Below, in pieces: positions 16,724 to 25,409 of a stretch of DNA of 64,000 nucleotides. The notes below the pieces were generated by a model. That model was not told where the DNA came from. It searched no databases and worked only from the letters and a program-made list of their open reading frames with translations. The position numbers and the translations under genes are program-made. Position 1 is the first letter of the stretch; each line of letters opens with the position of its first letter. The stretch comes from Planctomycetota bacterium (GTDB lineage: Bacteria; Planctomycetota; B15-G4), in the NCBI GenBank assembly GCA_029259745.1, contig JAJDEO010000040.1, forward strand, positions 1 to 64,000. Direction: 5' to 3'.

Positions 16724-18907
16724 TCAGCTCTTGTCCGCACGCAGCGCCGAGGCCGCCAGGAAACGCTCGGTGTACGCGGCGTCCACCGCCACACCGACAC
16801 CCTCGGCGGCGTTGGCGATCCACTCGTAATCGGGGTCTTCGGTCTGACCGTAGAACTCGTCGGCGAGCAGCACGAGCCGCAGCACGTGACGCATCACGAG
16901 GCCTTCGTTGCGTCCCAACTTGCGCGCGCCGACGAAGCGGAAGAACTCGCCGTCGGCTTCGAAAAGCGCCCCGGCCACCCACTTCGTCTGGACGAACGGG
17001 TCTTCGGGTTCAGCCAGTCGCGCCTCGTAGGCGATCTTCAGCATCTCGGGGAAGGTCGGCGGCTCGTCGTCTTCGTCGTCATCCCACGTGTCGTAGAGTC
17101 GCTTGCGTTCGAGTTCTTCGGCGGTGGGCTCAGGCTTCGCGACGACGTGGCCCATCGAGATCAGCAGCGGCTCGAGGAACTCGCTCTGCAAAGGCCCCTT
17201 CTCGCGTTCGTACGGAACCTGGCAGGCGCGCACGATCGGCCACGGAAGCTGCAACACCGACTCGAGTGCGAGCAGTTTCTCGTCGCGACTTGCGCTCGCG
17301 AGCAGCTCTGCGAGGAACGCGCCGTAGAGCGGGTCGACCGACTTGAAGTACTGCAGGTCGGCGACGGAGTCGGTGAGCGTCAGCGGTGCGTCGACGTCTT
17401 CCTCATCGCCGTCACGGACGATGTGCCCGAGCGCGACGAGGTTCGCGATCATGCCGTCGAGTTGATTCTCGAACTTCGTCAAGCGGTCGGCGGAGTTGAA
17501 GCGCTGACGGAGGAACTCGCGGATCTTCGGCACGGTCGAACCCTGTTCGAGCAGATAGAGCACGAACCGATACGGGATCATCGCGCGGCTCTGGAGGTCG
17601 GCCGGGCTCGCGGCGACGAGTTGCTTGAACTGCCCCTCGCTCCAGTACTGCATCGTCTTGCGGCGCGAAGGGCGTTTCTTCTCGAGCTGCTTGCGCGCGC
17701 GGATCAACGCGGGGTCCTTCGTCTGCGCGGGGATCTGCTCGTACTTCTGCTTCCACTTGTAGATCTTGACGTCGTCTTCATGCGCGAGGGCGTAGACGTG
17801 CCCTTCGGTGTCGAACTGCGGGCGCCCGGCGCGACCGAACATCTGGTGGCCCGCCGAGGCGTGGAGCAACTTTCGTGACCCCGGCTTGCCCTTGAGGATC
17901 GAGGCCAGCACAACGGAGCGCGCGGGCAGGTTCACGCCGGCGGCGAGCGTCTCGGTGCAGACCACGAAGGGAATCAGACGCTCGAGGAAAAGCTCTTCGA
18001 CGACGGCCTTGTGACGCGGCAGCACCCCGGCGTGATGGACACCGACGCCTCGAATCAGCATCTGCTGTAGGCGCGGACCGATCCCCTGCGTGAGGTCGTG
18101 GCGAGCCATGACGGCCTCGATGTCCGCGCGCTGCGCCTTCGGGATCAGCGGCAGCCCGCGCAGGCGCTGGGCCATGTCCCAACACTCATCACGCGAGAAG
18201 CAGAAGACGAGCGCCGGCGTGCGGACCGGTTCCTCCTCGGCATCGCCCGTCATGCGCACGAGCTGATCGGTGATGAGCCGATCCTCGATCCAGTGGAACT
18301 GGAGCGGCACGCGCCGATCGGTCGTGGTGACGAGCTGGACGTGACGATCGTGTTTGTCGCGCAGCCAGACGACGAACTCGGCCGCATTCCCGACCGTTGC
18401 CGAAAGCAGCAGCAGGCGCACGTCGGGCGGCAACAGGACCAGCGCGAGTTCCCAGACGACGCCACGCTCGAGATCGTTGAAGTAGTGGAACTCGTCCATG
18501 ACGACGCCGCAGACGCCCTCGAAGACATGGTCGGGCGACAACAGGTGGTTCAGCAGGATCTCGGCGACGACGACGAGCACCGTCGCGTTCGGGTTCACCT
18601 TGCGGTTACCCGTCAGCAGGCCGACCTCGTCGCGCGGAAAGCCCCACTGCTCGGCGCGGTCCTGGAGCTCGCTGAACTTCTGGTCGCTCAGCGCGATCAG
18701 CGGCGTCGTGTAGTAGAGCGTCTGGCCCGACTTCAAGGCCTCGAAGACGGCCGCCTCGGCGATGAGCGTCTTGCCCATGCCGGTGGGCGCCGAGACGAGC
18801 ACGCCGCCCGGCGCGTCGTACCACCCGAGGATCGCCTCTTCCTGGAAGGGGTAGGGATCGAACGGGAGGCTGTCGATGAAGGCCTCGCAGATGTCGTCGC
18901 GGTTCAT
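16724..18907 (-). CDS. Ski2-like DExH-box helicase
   Basis: 727 aa. Superfamily 2 helicase with Walker A APTGMGKT (residues 40-47), motif II DEFH (138-141), motif III SAT (169-171), and in the second RecA domain TLAAGVNLPA and QMFGRAGRPQFD. The DExH variant and the Q/GRAGRP motif place it near the Ski2/Mtr4/HelY group, which acts on structured RNA or DNA. The C-terminal ~350 residues are a helical extension with a basic patch (EKKRPSRRK) and an acidic DDDEDDE stretch. It may work in RNA turnover or repair; there is no exosome or repair partner next to it. It starts 9 bp after the broken short gene upstream on the same strand. Confidence 0.88.
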   Translation of the reverse strand: MNRDDICEAFIDSLPFDPYPFQEEAILGWYDAPGGVLVSAPTGMGKTLIAEAAVFEALKSGQTLYYTTPLIALSDQKFSELQDRAEQWGFPRDEVGLLTGNRKVNPNATVLVVVAEILLNHLLSPDHVFEGVCGVVMDEFHYFNDLERGVVWELALVLLPPDVRLLLLSATVGNAAEFVVWLRDKHDRHVQLVTTTDRRVPLQFHWIEDRLITDQLVRMTGDAEEEPVRTPALVFCFSRDECWDMAQRLRGLPLIPKAQRADIEAVMARHDLTQGIGPRLQQMLIRGVGVHHAGVLPRHKAVVEELFLERLIPFVVCTETLAAGVNLPARSVVLASILKGKPGSRKLLHASAGHQMFGRAGRPQFDTEGHVYALAHEDDVKIYKWKQKYEQIPAQTKDPALIRARKQLEKKRPSRRKTMQYWSEGQFKQLVAASPADLQSRAMIPYRFVLYLLEQGSTVPKIREFLRQRFNSADRLTKFENQLDGMIANLVALGHIVRDGDEEDVDAPLTLTDSVADLQYFKSVDPLYGAFLAELLASASRDEKLLALESVLQLPWPIVRACQVPYEREKGPLQSEFLEPLLISMGHVVAKPEPTAEELERKRLYDTWDDDEDDEPPTFPEMLKIAYEARLAEPEDPFVQTKWVAGALFEADGEFFRFVGARKLGRNEGLVMRHVLRLVLLADEFYGQTEDPDYEWIANAAEGVGVAVDAAYTERFLAASALRADKS

Positions 18908-18916
18908 CGCGTCACC

Positions 18917-19312
18917 CTACAACACCACAAGCCGCAGCGTCTGCGCGACGGTGCCGCCGGTGGCCATCGAGCCGAGGCTGCGCCATGCATACGGCACCGC
19001 GCTCAGGCCTCGACGACGGCCTCGCGGTCGCCGCACGCCGGCTCGAGGAGCGGCTCGAGTGTCAGCGAATCGACGCTGAAGCCGACGAGCGTCGCCTGCG
19101 CTTCGAGGTGAACGTGATCGTTCCAGGTGACCCGCAGCTCGACCGTTCGTCGACGTGCGCGTGGATGTCGGCCGCGGTCGCGTTGATGACGACTGAACTC
19201 CGACCGTCGAGTTCATTGCTCGTCGTGAAGATCGACGCGCTGCCGGTGACGCCGAACAGCAGCAGTGCACCGAGGAACCCGCAAGCGTGGCGGTCCTGAG
19301 CCGCGGTGTCAT
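18917..19312 (-). pseudogene. Short secreted-protein gene broken by three single-base shifts
   Basis: Reading from ATG 19312 the frame must move by one base three times to keep a sensible protein: near 19278-19280 (GGG run), 19146-19147 (AA run) and 19006-19007 (CC run, as read on the minus strand). Joined, the segments give about 132 aa: a signal peptide (MTPRLRTATLAG, then FLGALLLFGVTGSASI), a SSVVINATAADIHAHVDE part, a TVELRVTWNDHVHLEAQ beta-rich part, and a VPYAWRSLGSMATGG end with stop TAG at 18917. Each segment has the high-GC third-position pattern of real genes here. Because three one-base losses sum to a codon, the original frame reopens at the end. Either a decayed gene or assembly errors at short homopolymers. 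Family unknown. Confidence 0.65.
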
Positions 19313-19385
19313 CGACGTGCCATGCGCGGGGATCACACAACGACCGCGCGGCGGGGTCGGATTGATACGATCGCCGGCCACCCCC

Positions 19386-21635
19386 ATGAACAGGCCCTAC
19401 GCACCTCTCCTCGGCATCGTGTTGGCGCTCATCGGTGTCGCGGCCGCGATCGGCTTGCCCGCCACGAGCCTCGATGCATCCCTCGACGCCTTCCTGGCGG
19501 GCGACCAGCGCACGCGCGCAGGCATCGATCGCATCAACCAACTCATCGATGAACGCACCGTCGTCGCCGTGCTCGTCGAGATGGACGATCTCTTCAGCGA
19601 CGATGGTGCCGGGTTCGTGGCGGATCTCTCGCTGACGCTGCGGCGGATTCCCGGCGTGCGCGACGTCAACAGTCTCACGCACTCATATCGGCCCGTGCGC
19701 AAGGGTTTCTCGTTCTCGATCAGCGAGATGATCGAGCTCGAACCGTTCATCCCACGACGCGCCAGCGACGCGGAGGCGTGGCGTGAGATCGAGAAGCGCG
19801 TGCTCGAGTACCCGTGGGCGCGCGACGTCTTCGTGTCAGCCGATGCGCGCTGGACGATGCTCGTCATGGACATCGTGCGGCCGCTCCCGGACGTGGAAGC
19901 CAAGCGCCTCCTCGCCGACGAGATCGACACGGTGCTCGCCGAGTTCGCCGACCGCACGCCGACCATCCACGTCGTCGCGCTGCCGTTCATCGAACTCGAA
20001 GTCCGCGAGGGCCTGCTCGCCGACACGAAGCGTTTCGGACTCGCGGCAAGCGTGCTCATCGTCGTGATCCTGCTCGTCACGTTCCGCTCGCTGGCCGTGC
20101 TCGTTCTCGTGCTGCTCTTCGAGGCGCTCGGCGCGTTTCTCGTCGCCCTCGCGCTGCACCTGCTCGACGTGCCGCTCACGCTCTACACGGGCATGCTCTT
20201 CCCGCTCGTCGGTGGACTGCAGCTGACGTTTCTGACGCACTACTTCAGCGCCTTCCAACGCGCGCTGACGCATACGTCGGTCGCCGAGGCTCGCGCTCTG
20301 GCACTTCGTGACGTCCTGTGGCCATCGACGATGGCGGCGCTCACGACGCTCATCGGACTCGGCTCGCTGATCGCCTGCGACGTGGCGACGATCCGACAGC
20401 TCGCCGAAGTCGGCGCCCTCGCCGTCGCGCTCGTCTTCGCCGTGACGTTCGCACCGGCACTGATCCTGGCCCGCGGTCGAGTCGGCGGCGCCACGCACCA
20501 CACGGTCGCGCCGTCGACATCGCTCGGCACGCGCGTCGCCGAGCTTCTGCGGCCGCCCGCCCGGCGACGCGCGGCGATCATCACGGCCGTCGTATTCGTC
20601 GGGATCTGCCTCGTCGGCGCCACGAAGCTGCGGACCGACGTGCGTGCCGTCGAACACCTCGACCCGGCCGGGCGTTCGGCTCAGGCGTTCGGCGTGCTCG
20701 ACGCCGAGCTCGGCGGCATCGGGATCTTCCAGCTCGAGATCGACACGCAGAAACCGGGCGGCGTCGGCACGCCCGAAGCGCTGCGCTTCATGGAAGACCT
20801 GCGTGGCTTCGCCGAGGAGCTGCCGGGCGTCACGCACGTCTACACCTACTCGCAGATCTACTGCCTGCTGAACGAACTCTGGGAACAGGGCAAGCCGGGA
20901 AGTCACCGGCTGCCCGAGAATCCGATGTTACTGCGGACGATGTCGATCGCGATCGCGGCCCTGCCGCTGCAGATGCTCGACGCCGTGCGCTCTCCAGACG
21001 GGCGGACGGCGAGCGCCTACGTGCGCACGCGCGACATGCCTGGCGCAGACTACCTCGCCGTGATCGAAGAGCTCCTCGCTGGCGCCGAGGCGCGCGTGCC
21101 GCCCGGCATCGAGCTGCGCGCCGAGTCGGGTCTGCACGATCTTCTCGACGCCGACCGGCGCATCGTCGCGAGCCTGACGCGCAGCGTCGTCACGTGCTTC
21201 TTCGCGGTCTTCATCGCGCTCTGGCTCCTGTGGCGATCGGCGCGCCTGGCGCTGCTGACACTCGTCACCAACGTCGTGCCGCTGGCCGCGACGGTGGGTT
21301 TGATGGGCTACGCCGGCCTGCCGCTCAACTCCATCACGGTGATGGTCGCCGCGCTCATGCTCGGCATCGCCGTCGACGATTCGATCCACTTCCTCAGTCA
21401 CTACCGCAGCCTCGAACGTGAGGGCGAAGTCGACCACGCCGCCTCGCGCGCGCTCGCCGACAAGCTCGCCCCGATGGCCTGCACGACGGCCGTGCTCGTG
21501 ACGTTGCTCGGCCTCTTCGTGCTCTCACGCTTCCCGCCCGTCGCCGACTTCGGCGCACTGATGGGCGTCTCGCTCATCTGCGCCCTCGCATCGGCGGCGT
21601 TCGTGCTGCCGAGTCTGATCTGGGACCGCACGTGA
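19386..21635 (+). CDS. RND/MMPL-superfamily exporter
   Basis: 749 aa from ATG 19386. It has the duplicated MMPL layout: one N-terminal membrane helix, a ~190-residue extracytoplasmic loop, five helices (about 210-390), a second leading helix (IITAVVFVGICLVGATKL), another large loop, and five final helices. The conserved GIAVDDSIHFLSHYR motif in the second bundle is diagnostic and carries the aspartates that relay protons in this family. Such exporters move lipids, hopanoids or pigments across the membrane using proton force. The cargo is unknown. Its stop overlaps the prmA start by four bases. Confidence 0.9.
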   Translation: MNRPYAPLLGIVLALIGVAAAIGLPATSLDASLDAFLAGDQRTRAGIDRINQLIDERTVVAVLVEMDDLFSDDGAGFVADLSLTLRRIPGVRDVNSLTHSYRPVRKGFSFSISEMIELEPFIPRRASDAEAWREIEKRVLEYPWARDVFVSADARWTMLVMDIVRPLPDVEAKRLLADEIDTVLAEFADRTPTIHVVALPFIELEVREGLLADTKRFGLAASVLIVVILLVTFRSLAVLVLVLLFEALGAFLVALALHLLDVPLTLYTGMLFPLVGGLQLTFLTHYFSAFQRALTHTSVAEARALALRDVLWPSTMAALTTLIGLGSLIACDVATIRQLAEVGALAVALVFAVTFAPALILARGRVGGATHHTVAPSTSLGTRVAELLRPPARRRAAIITAVVFVGICLVGATKLRTDVRAVEHLDPAGRSAQAFGVLDAELGGIGIFQLEIDTQKPGGVGTPEALRFMEDLRGFAEELPGVTHVYTYSQIYCLLNELWEQGKPGSHRLPENPMLLRTMSIAIAALPLQMLDAVRSPDGRTASAYVRTRDMPGADYLAVIEELLAGAEARVPPGIELRAESGLHDLLDADRRIVASLTRSVVTCFFAVFIALWLLWRSARLALLTLVTNVVPLAATVGLMGYAGLPLNSITVMVAALMLGIAVDDSIHFLSHYRSLEREGEVDHAASRALADKLAPMACTTAVLVTLLGLFVLSRFPPVADFGALMGVSLICALASAAFVLPSLIWDRT

Positions 21636-22564
21636 GCGGGGCCGTCCGAGAGGTGACGCTGCGTGTTCCGCGTGGGCTCGGTGAGATCGTGGCCGCGCAG
21701 CTCGACGTGTCGCACGTCGCGGCCGTCGAGATCGGCGACGCGCTGCTCGACGTCGTGCGGATCTGGATCGACGTCGATGATGTCCGCGCCCTTGAAGAAC
21801 TCGAGACGGCTTTCGCAGCCTGGGTCGAGCAGCGCGCCGAACGCAACGGAAGCACGATCTCGCAGCGCGTCGTCGCGCCCCACCATGGACGTACCAGCGA
21901 CGAGACGGGCTGGTCGCGACGCTCACCCGCCTTCCGCGTCGGGCGTCTCTGCATCGTGCCCGACGATGCTCCCCCGCACACCCCGCGCACGGGCGATCGT
22001 GTGCTCGCCATCACGGCGGGCACGGCCTTCGGCACCGGACGACACGCCACGACGCGTACGTGCCTGCGCGTCCTCCAGCCGCTCGTGCGGCGCGAGGACG
22101 TCGTGCTCGACGCTGGCTGCGGCACCGGCATCCTCGGCATCGCCGCGCTGGCCCTCGGCGCTCGCGCGGCCTGCTTCGTCGACGACGACCCGGCCTGCAT
22201 CGACGCCACCCGCACGCTCGCCGCACGCAACGTCCCCGACGCCGAGCAGCACTTCGAACTCGCCGCAGTGCCGCTGGGCCCTGGCGACACCTGGCCCGTC
22301 GCCGACAGCAGCGTCACGGGGCTGCTCGCGAACATCGAACACGACGTCATCCGTGCCGGCGCCCCGGCCTTGGCGCGCACGCTGGCCCCGGGCGGTTGGT
22401 TCGTCATCAGCGGCTGCCGCGCGCGTGACCCCGACGACATCGTGCCGGCGCTCGCAGCCGCCGGCCTGACCGTCGACCGAGTCGTCCCGGCCGGCGCCCG
22501 CTTCCGTGTCTACGTCGGATCGTCGACGACAGCGACGCCGGCCCCGCGCGCGAAGGCGCGGTAG
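21632..22564 (+). CDS. prmA: Ribosomal protein L11 methyltransferase (PrmA)
   Basis: 310 aa with a GTG start inside the stop of the exporter (GTGA overlap). The SAM-binding core is clear: ITAGTAFGTGRHATTRTCL, VVLDAGCGTGILGIAAL and the GLLANIEHDVI block, which stands in for the usual VANI. A ~110-residue N-terminal ferredoxin-like substrate-recognition domain precedes it, as in PrmA. It trimethylates L11 on the ribosome. The last 55 bases overlap the convergent aminotransferase gene. Confidence 0.88.
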   Translation: MSGAVREVTLRVPRGLGEIVAAQLDVSHVAAVEIGDALLDVVRIWIDVDDVRALEELETAFAAWVEQRAERNGSTISQRVVAPHHGRTSDETGWSRRSPAFRVGRLCIVPDDAPPHTPRTGDRVLAITAGTAFGTGRHATTRTCLRVLQPLVRREDVVLDAGCGTGILGIAALALGARAACFVDDDPACIDATRTLAARNVPDAEQHFELAAVPLGPGDTWPVADSSVTGLLANIEHDVIRAGAPALARTLAPGGWFVISGCRARDPDDIVPALAAAGLTVDRVVPAGARFRVYVGSSTTATPAPRAKAR

Positions 22565-23421
22565 ATCCCGGCGAGCCGCGTGGTCAGCGCCCCGACTCCG
22601 CCATCGCCGATCGTGCGCCCGTCCACCTTCACGACGCTCGCGAGTTCGCCCATCGTCCCGGTGCAGAACATCTCGTCGGCGCGGTAGACGTCCGTCAGGC
22701 TCAGGTCGCGCTCGACCGTCGGGATGCCCTCCTCGGCGCAGAGCCGCAGCACCGTCGTGCGCGTGATCCCCTCGGGACAGGCCACGAGTCGGCTCGTCTC
22801 GACGACGCCGTCACTGACGATGAACACGTGCGTGGCGTTCGTCTCGGCGACGAAGCCGCGCCCATCGAGCATCAGCGCATCGTCGGCGCCGGCCGCATTC
22901 GCCTCGATCTTGGCGAGGATCGACCCGATCAGGTTGGCGTGGTGGATCTTGGGGTCCATGACGTCGGGCGCGGGGCGGCGCACCGAGGACGTGATGAGTT
23001 CGAGGCCCGACGTGTCGTAGACGGGCGCCTTGTACTCGGCGAGCACGATCAGCGTCGGGCCCGACTGGTTGAGACGCGGGTCCATGCCCGACGTGATCTT
23101 CTCGCCGCGCGTGAGCGTGAGGCGGATGTGCACGCCGTCGCGCATCGCGTTGGCGGCGAGCGTGGCGCGGATGGCGTCGGTGATCTCGGCGTCGGTCGGG
23201 ATCTCGGCGAAGGCCAACGCCTTGGCAGAGCTGCGCAGACGCGCCAGGTGCTCCGTGAGCGCGTAGATCTTGCCGTCGTAGAGGCGCAGGCCCTCCCAGA
23301 CTGCGTCGCCGCCCTGGACGACGCTGTCGAACGGACTCACCCCGGCCTCGCCGCGCTTCACGAGCCCAGCGCCGATCCAGATCATCAGGTCACGGTTGCG
23401 TTCATCGAAGGTCTGCAGCAT
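22510..23421 (-). CDS. Class IV PLP aminotransferase (branched-chain or D-amino-acid type)
   Basis: 303 aa, full length for fold-type IV. The Schiff-base lysine is Lys158 in VMDPKIHHANLIG; the cofactor phosphate contacts are seen in FVAETNATHVFIV and CTGTMGEL. SPFDSVVQGGDAVWEGLRLYDG near the N-terminus matches IlvE-like enzymes. Known activities in the fold are transamination of Leu/Ile/Val, of D-amino acids, or lyase action on aminodeoxychorismate. IlvE is favoured, but sequence by eye cannot settle the substrate. Its 3' end overlaps the 3' end of prmA by 55 bases, tail to tail. Confidence 0.85.
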   Translation of the reverse strand: MLQTFDERNRDLMIWIGAGLVKRGEAGVSPFDSVVQGGDAVWEGLRLYDGKIYALTEHLARLRSSAKALAFAEIPTDAEITDAIRATLAANAMRDGVHIRLTLTRGEKITSGMDPRLNQSGPTLIVLAEYKAPVYDTSGLELITSSVRRPAPDVMDPKIHHANLIGSILAKIEANAAGADDALMLDGRGFVAETNATHVFIVSDGVVETSRLVACPEGITRTTVLRLCAEEGIPTVERDLSLTDVYRADEMFCTGTMGELASVVKVDGRTIGDGGVGALTTRLAGIYRAFARGAGVAVVDDPT

Positions 23422-23548
23422 CGGCTCGTTCCTCGGGAAGATCCCGGAGGCTCGCGCGATGGGCCGCCGACGTCAAGAGGCCAACTCGATCGCCGGACGA
23501 GCCAGCGGCGTCTCAAGCCGGAGCGGTCGATGTGCCGATGGTCGCGGG

Positions 23549-25162
23549 ATGAAGCTCCCGCGCGCGCCTCTGCTGCCCTTCGTCCTGATCGTCGTCGCCG
23601 TGCTCATCGCGTTCCTGCCCGCGTTGCACGGTCGGCTGTTCTTCGACGACATCGTCAGTCTCACGCAAAACCCGGCACTCGAGAGCCTCCATCCGAGCGC
23701 CGCGTTCGACGCGCCTGACCAGTCGACGCTCGCCGGGCGGCCCTTTGTCGCCTTCACGTTTGCGCTCAACCACGCCGTCTCGCCCTCGCCGGCGTCGCTG
23801 CGTTTCGGCAACATCCTGCTCCACGCCACGACGGCGCTGATCGCCTTCGACCTCATCCGGCGGCTCCTCGAACGCACCCCGGGCCAGCTCTCGACGCGCT
23901 CGTGGTCGTACGGCGTCGCGTGGTGCGCCACGCTCGTCTGGGCGCTCCATCCCATTCAGACGGACGCCGTCAGCTATGTGATCCAACGCACCGAGATCCT
24001 CGTCACGCTGATGTCGCTCGTGTGTCTGCATGCCCTCGTGCGTGGATGGACGTCCGGCGCGCGCACGCTGCCACTCGCATGCGGCGCGGCGTTGCTCGCT
24101 GCGGGAAGCAAGGAAGTTGCCGTCGTGCTTCCGGTGCTTGCCGCGCTCGTCCATCGGGGATTCTTCTGCGACGGCTGGCGCGCGGCGTGGTTGCGCGGGC
24201 GGACGACCTACGCCGCGATCGCTGTCGTGACGTGGGTGCCCATCGGGTTGCTCGTCGCCCAGGGACCGCGCTCGGCGTCGGTCGGCTTCGAGCACGGTGT
24301 GGGGACTGCCGAGTGGCTCATGACGCAGGCGCAGGTGATCCCGCACTACCTACGCCTCGTGCTCTGGCCCGACTCGCTCGCGCTGATCTACGAGTGGCCG
24401 ATCGTGACCTCGCCGGGCCAAGCGCTGGGCGGGTTCGCCGCCATGACGCTCCTGCTCGGCGCGACGATCTGGGCGCTGCGGCGCGCGCCCCGCGCGGGCG
24501 TCGTCGCGGCGGCGGTCTTCGTCGTGCTGGCGCCGACGTCGTCGTTCGTCCCGATCTGGACGGAGGTCGTCGCCGAGCGGCGCATGTACCTGCCCTCGCT
24601 CGCGATCCTCGCACTCGTGATCGTCGGCGGCGCACGCCTCGTCGCCGCGCTCGCGCGTCCGCAGCACGCCTCCGTCGCCGCGATGGTCGCGGTCGTGATG
24701 CTGTCCGGCGTGCTCGGGTCGGCAACCCACGCACGTGCTCGGCTCTTCGGTGACGGTGTCGGCATCTGGGAACAGACGACCGCGCACCAGCCACACAGCG
24801 CCATGGCCCACTTCCAACACGGGATCGCGCTGCGCTCCAAGCAGCAGCTCGATGCGGCGATCGGCGCCTACGACCAAGCGCTCGCGATCGACCCCGAGAT
24901 GTCGGCGGCCCTGAACAACAAGGGCACGGCGCTGATGTGGACGGCTCGCCTCGACGAAGCGCTCGCGGCGCTCGACCGCTCGATCGCGCTGGCGCCCGAC
25001 GCGCCTGGCGCTCACATGAACCGCGGCATCGTGCTGTCGATGCTCAGGCGCCACGCCGAGGCGCTGCGCTCGTTCGAGACCGTGCTGTCGATCGACGCCG
25101 ACTTTCCCCGTGCAGCCGCCATGCGCGCCGCGGCGTCCGACGCTGCGCGCGCGCAGCACTGA
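23549..25162 (+). CDS. TMTC-like membrane glycosyltransferase with C-terminal TPRs
   Basis: 537 aa from ATG 23549. About ten membrane helices start with LLPFVLIVVAVLIAFLPAL. The first loop has the paired acidic residues FFDDIVSLTQNP expected at the active site of GT-C enzymes (compare FDD in TMTC and PMT relatives). WALHPIQTDAVSYVIQRTEIL is the diagnostic DUF1736/TMTC-like motif. Residues ~430-530 are three TPRs (AIGAYDQALAIDPEMSAALNNKG and following). In animals TMTC proteins O-mannosylate cadherins; in bacteria related proteins are thought to use polyprenyl-linked sugars to modify secreted proteins. A second GT-C gene lies nearby on the opposite strand. Confidence 0.8.
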   Translation: MKLPRAPLLPFVLIVVAVLIAFLPALHGRLFFDDIVSLTQNPALESLHPSAAFDAPDQSTLAGRPFVAFTFALNHAVSPSPASLRFGNILLHATTALIAFDLIRRLLERTPGQLSTRSWSYGVAWCATLVWALHPIQTDAVSYVIQRTEILVTLMSLVCLHALVRGWTSGARTLPLACGAALLAAGSKEVAVVLPVLAALVHRGFFCDGWRAAWLRGRTTYAAIAVVTWVPIGLLVAQGPRSASVGFEHGVGTAEWLMTQAQVIPHYLRLVLWPDSLALIYEWPIVTSPGQALGGFAAMTLLLGATIWALRRAPRAGVVAAAVFVVLAPTSSFVPIWTEVVAERRMYLPSLAILALVIVGGARLVAALARPQHASVAAMVAVVMLSGVLGSATHARARLFGDGVGIWEQTTAHQPHSAMAHFQHGIALRSKQQLDAAIGAYDQALAIDPEMSAALNNKGTALMWTARLDEALAALDRSIALAPDAPGAHMNRGIVLSMLRRHAEALRSFETVLSIDADFPRAAAMRAAASDAARAQH

Positions 25163-25179
25163 CGCGAGTGATACATGGA

Positions 25180-25311
25180 CGCTTGTCCCCAAGGTCGCAA
25201 GCGCGCCTTGCTGGCAATGCAACGCGTTGGATTCTGACCGGCGTTGGCCGTTGAGGATCTCACGCGTCGCTTCAACGCTGACAGGAATGATTCCGATGCG
25301 ACCCCATGGCC
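25180..25311 (+). repeat. Dispersed intergenic repeat, copy C
   Basis: Shares the GCCTTGCTGGCAA, GGCCGTTGAGGATC, CGTCGCTTCAACGCTG and GATTCCGATGCGACC blocks with copies A and D, but its first block is diverged (CTTGTCCCCAAGGTCGCAAG) and its end is cut short relative to the CATCCGGG of the others. It lies between two convergent genes in a 247-bp gap. Confidence 0.55.
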
Positions 25312-25409
25312 GTGTTGCACGACACTCTCTCGCGCTCGCCCGAGCGTGGCATCGCCGAACGCGACGCTCGTCCATGCATCACTCGGGCTCCGCGCGCACA
25401 CGCGGTACG

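Noticed and set aside
18917..19387. 156-aa single-frame ORF over the broken gene
   Set aside because: The middle is Arg/Ser-rich and lacks coding character; only the two ends fit, which supports the frameshift reading instead.
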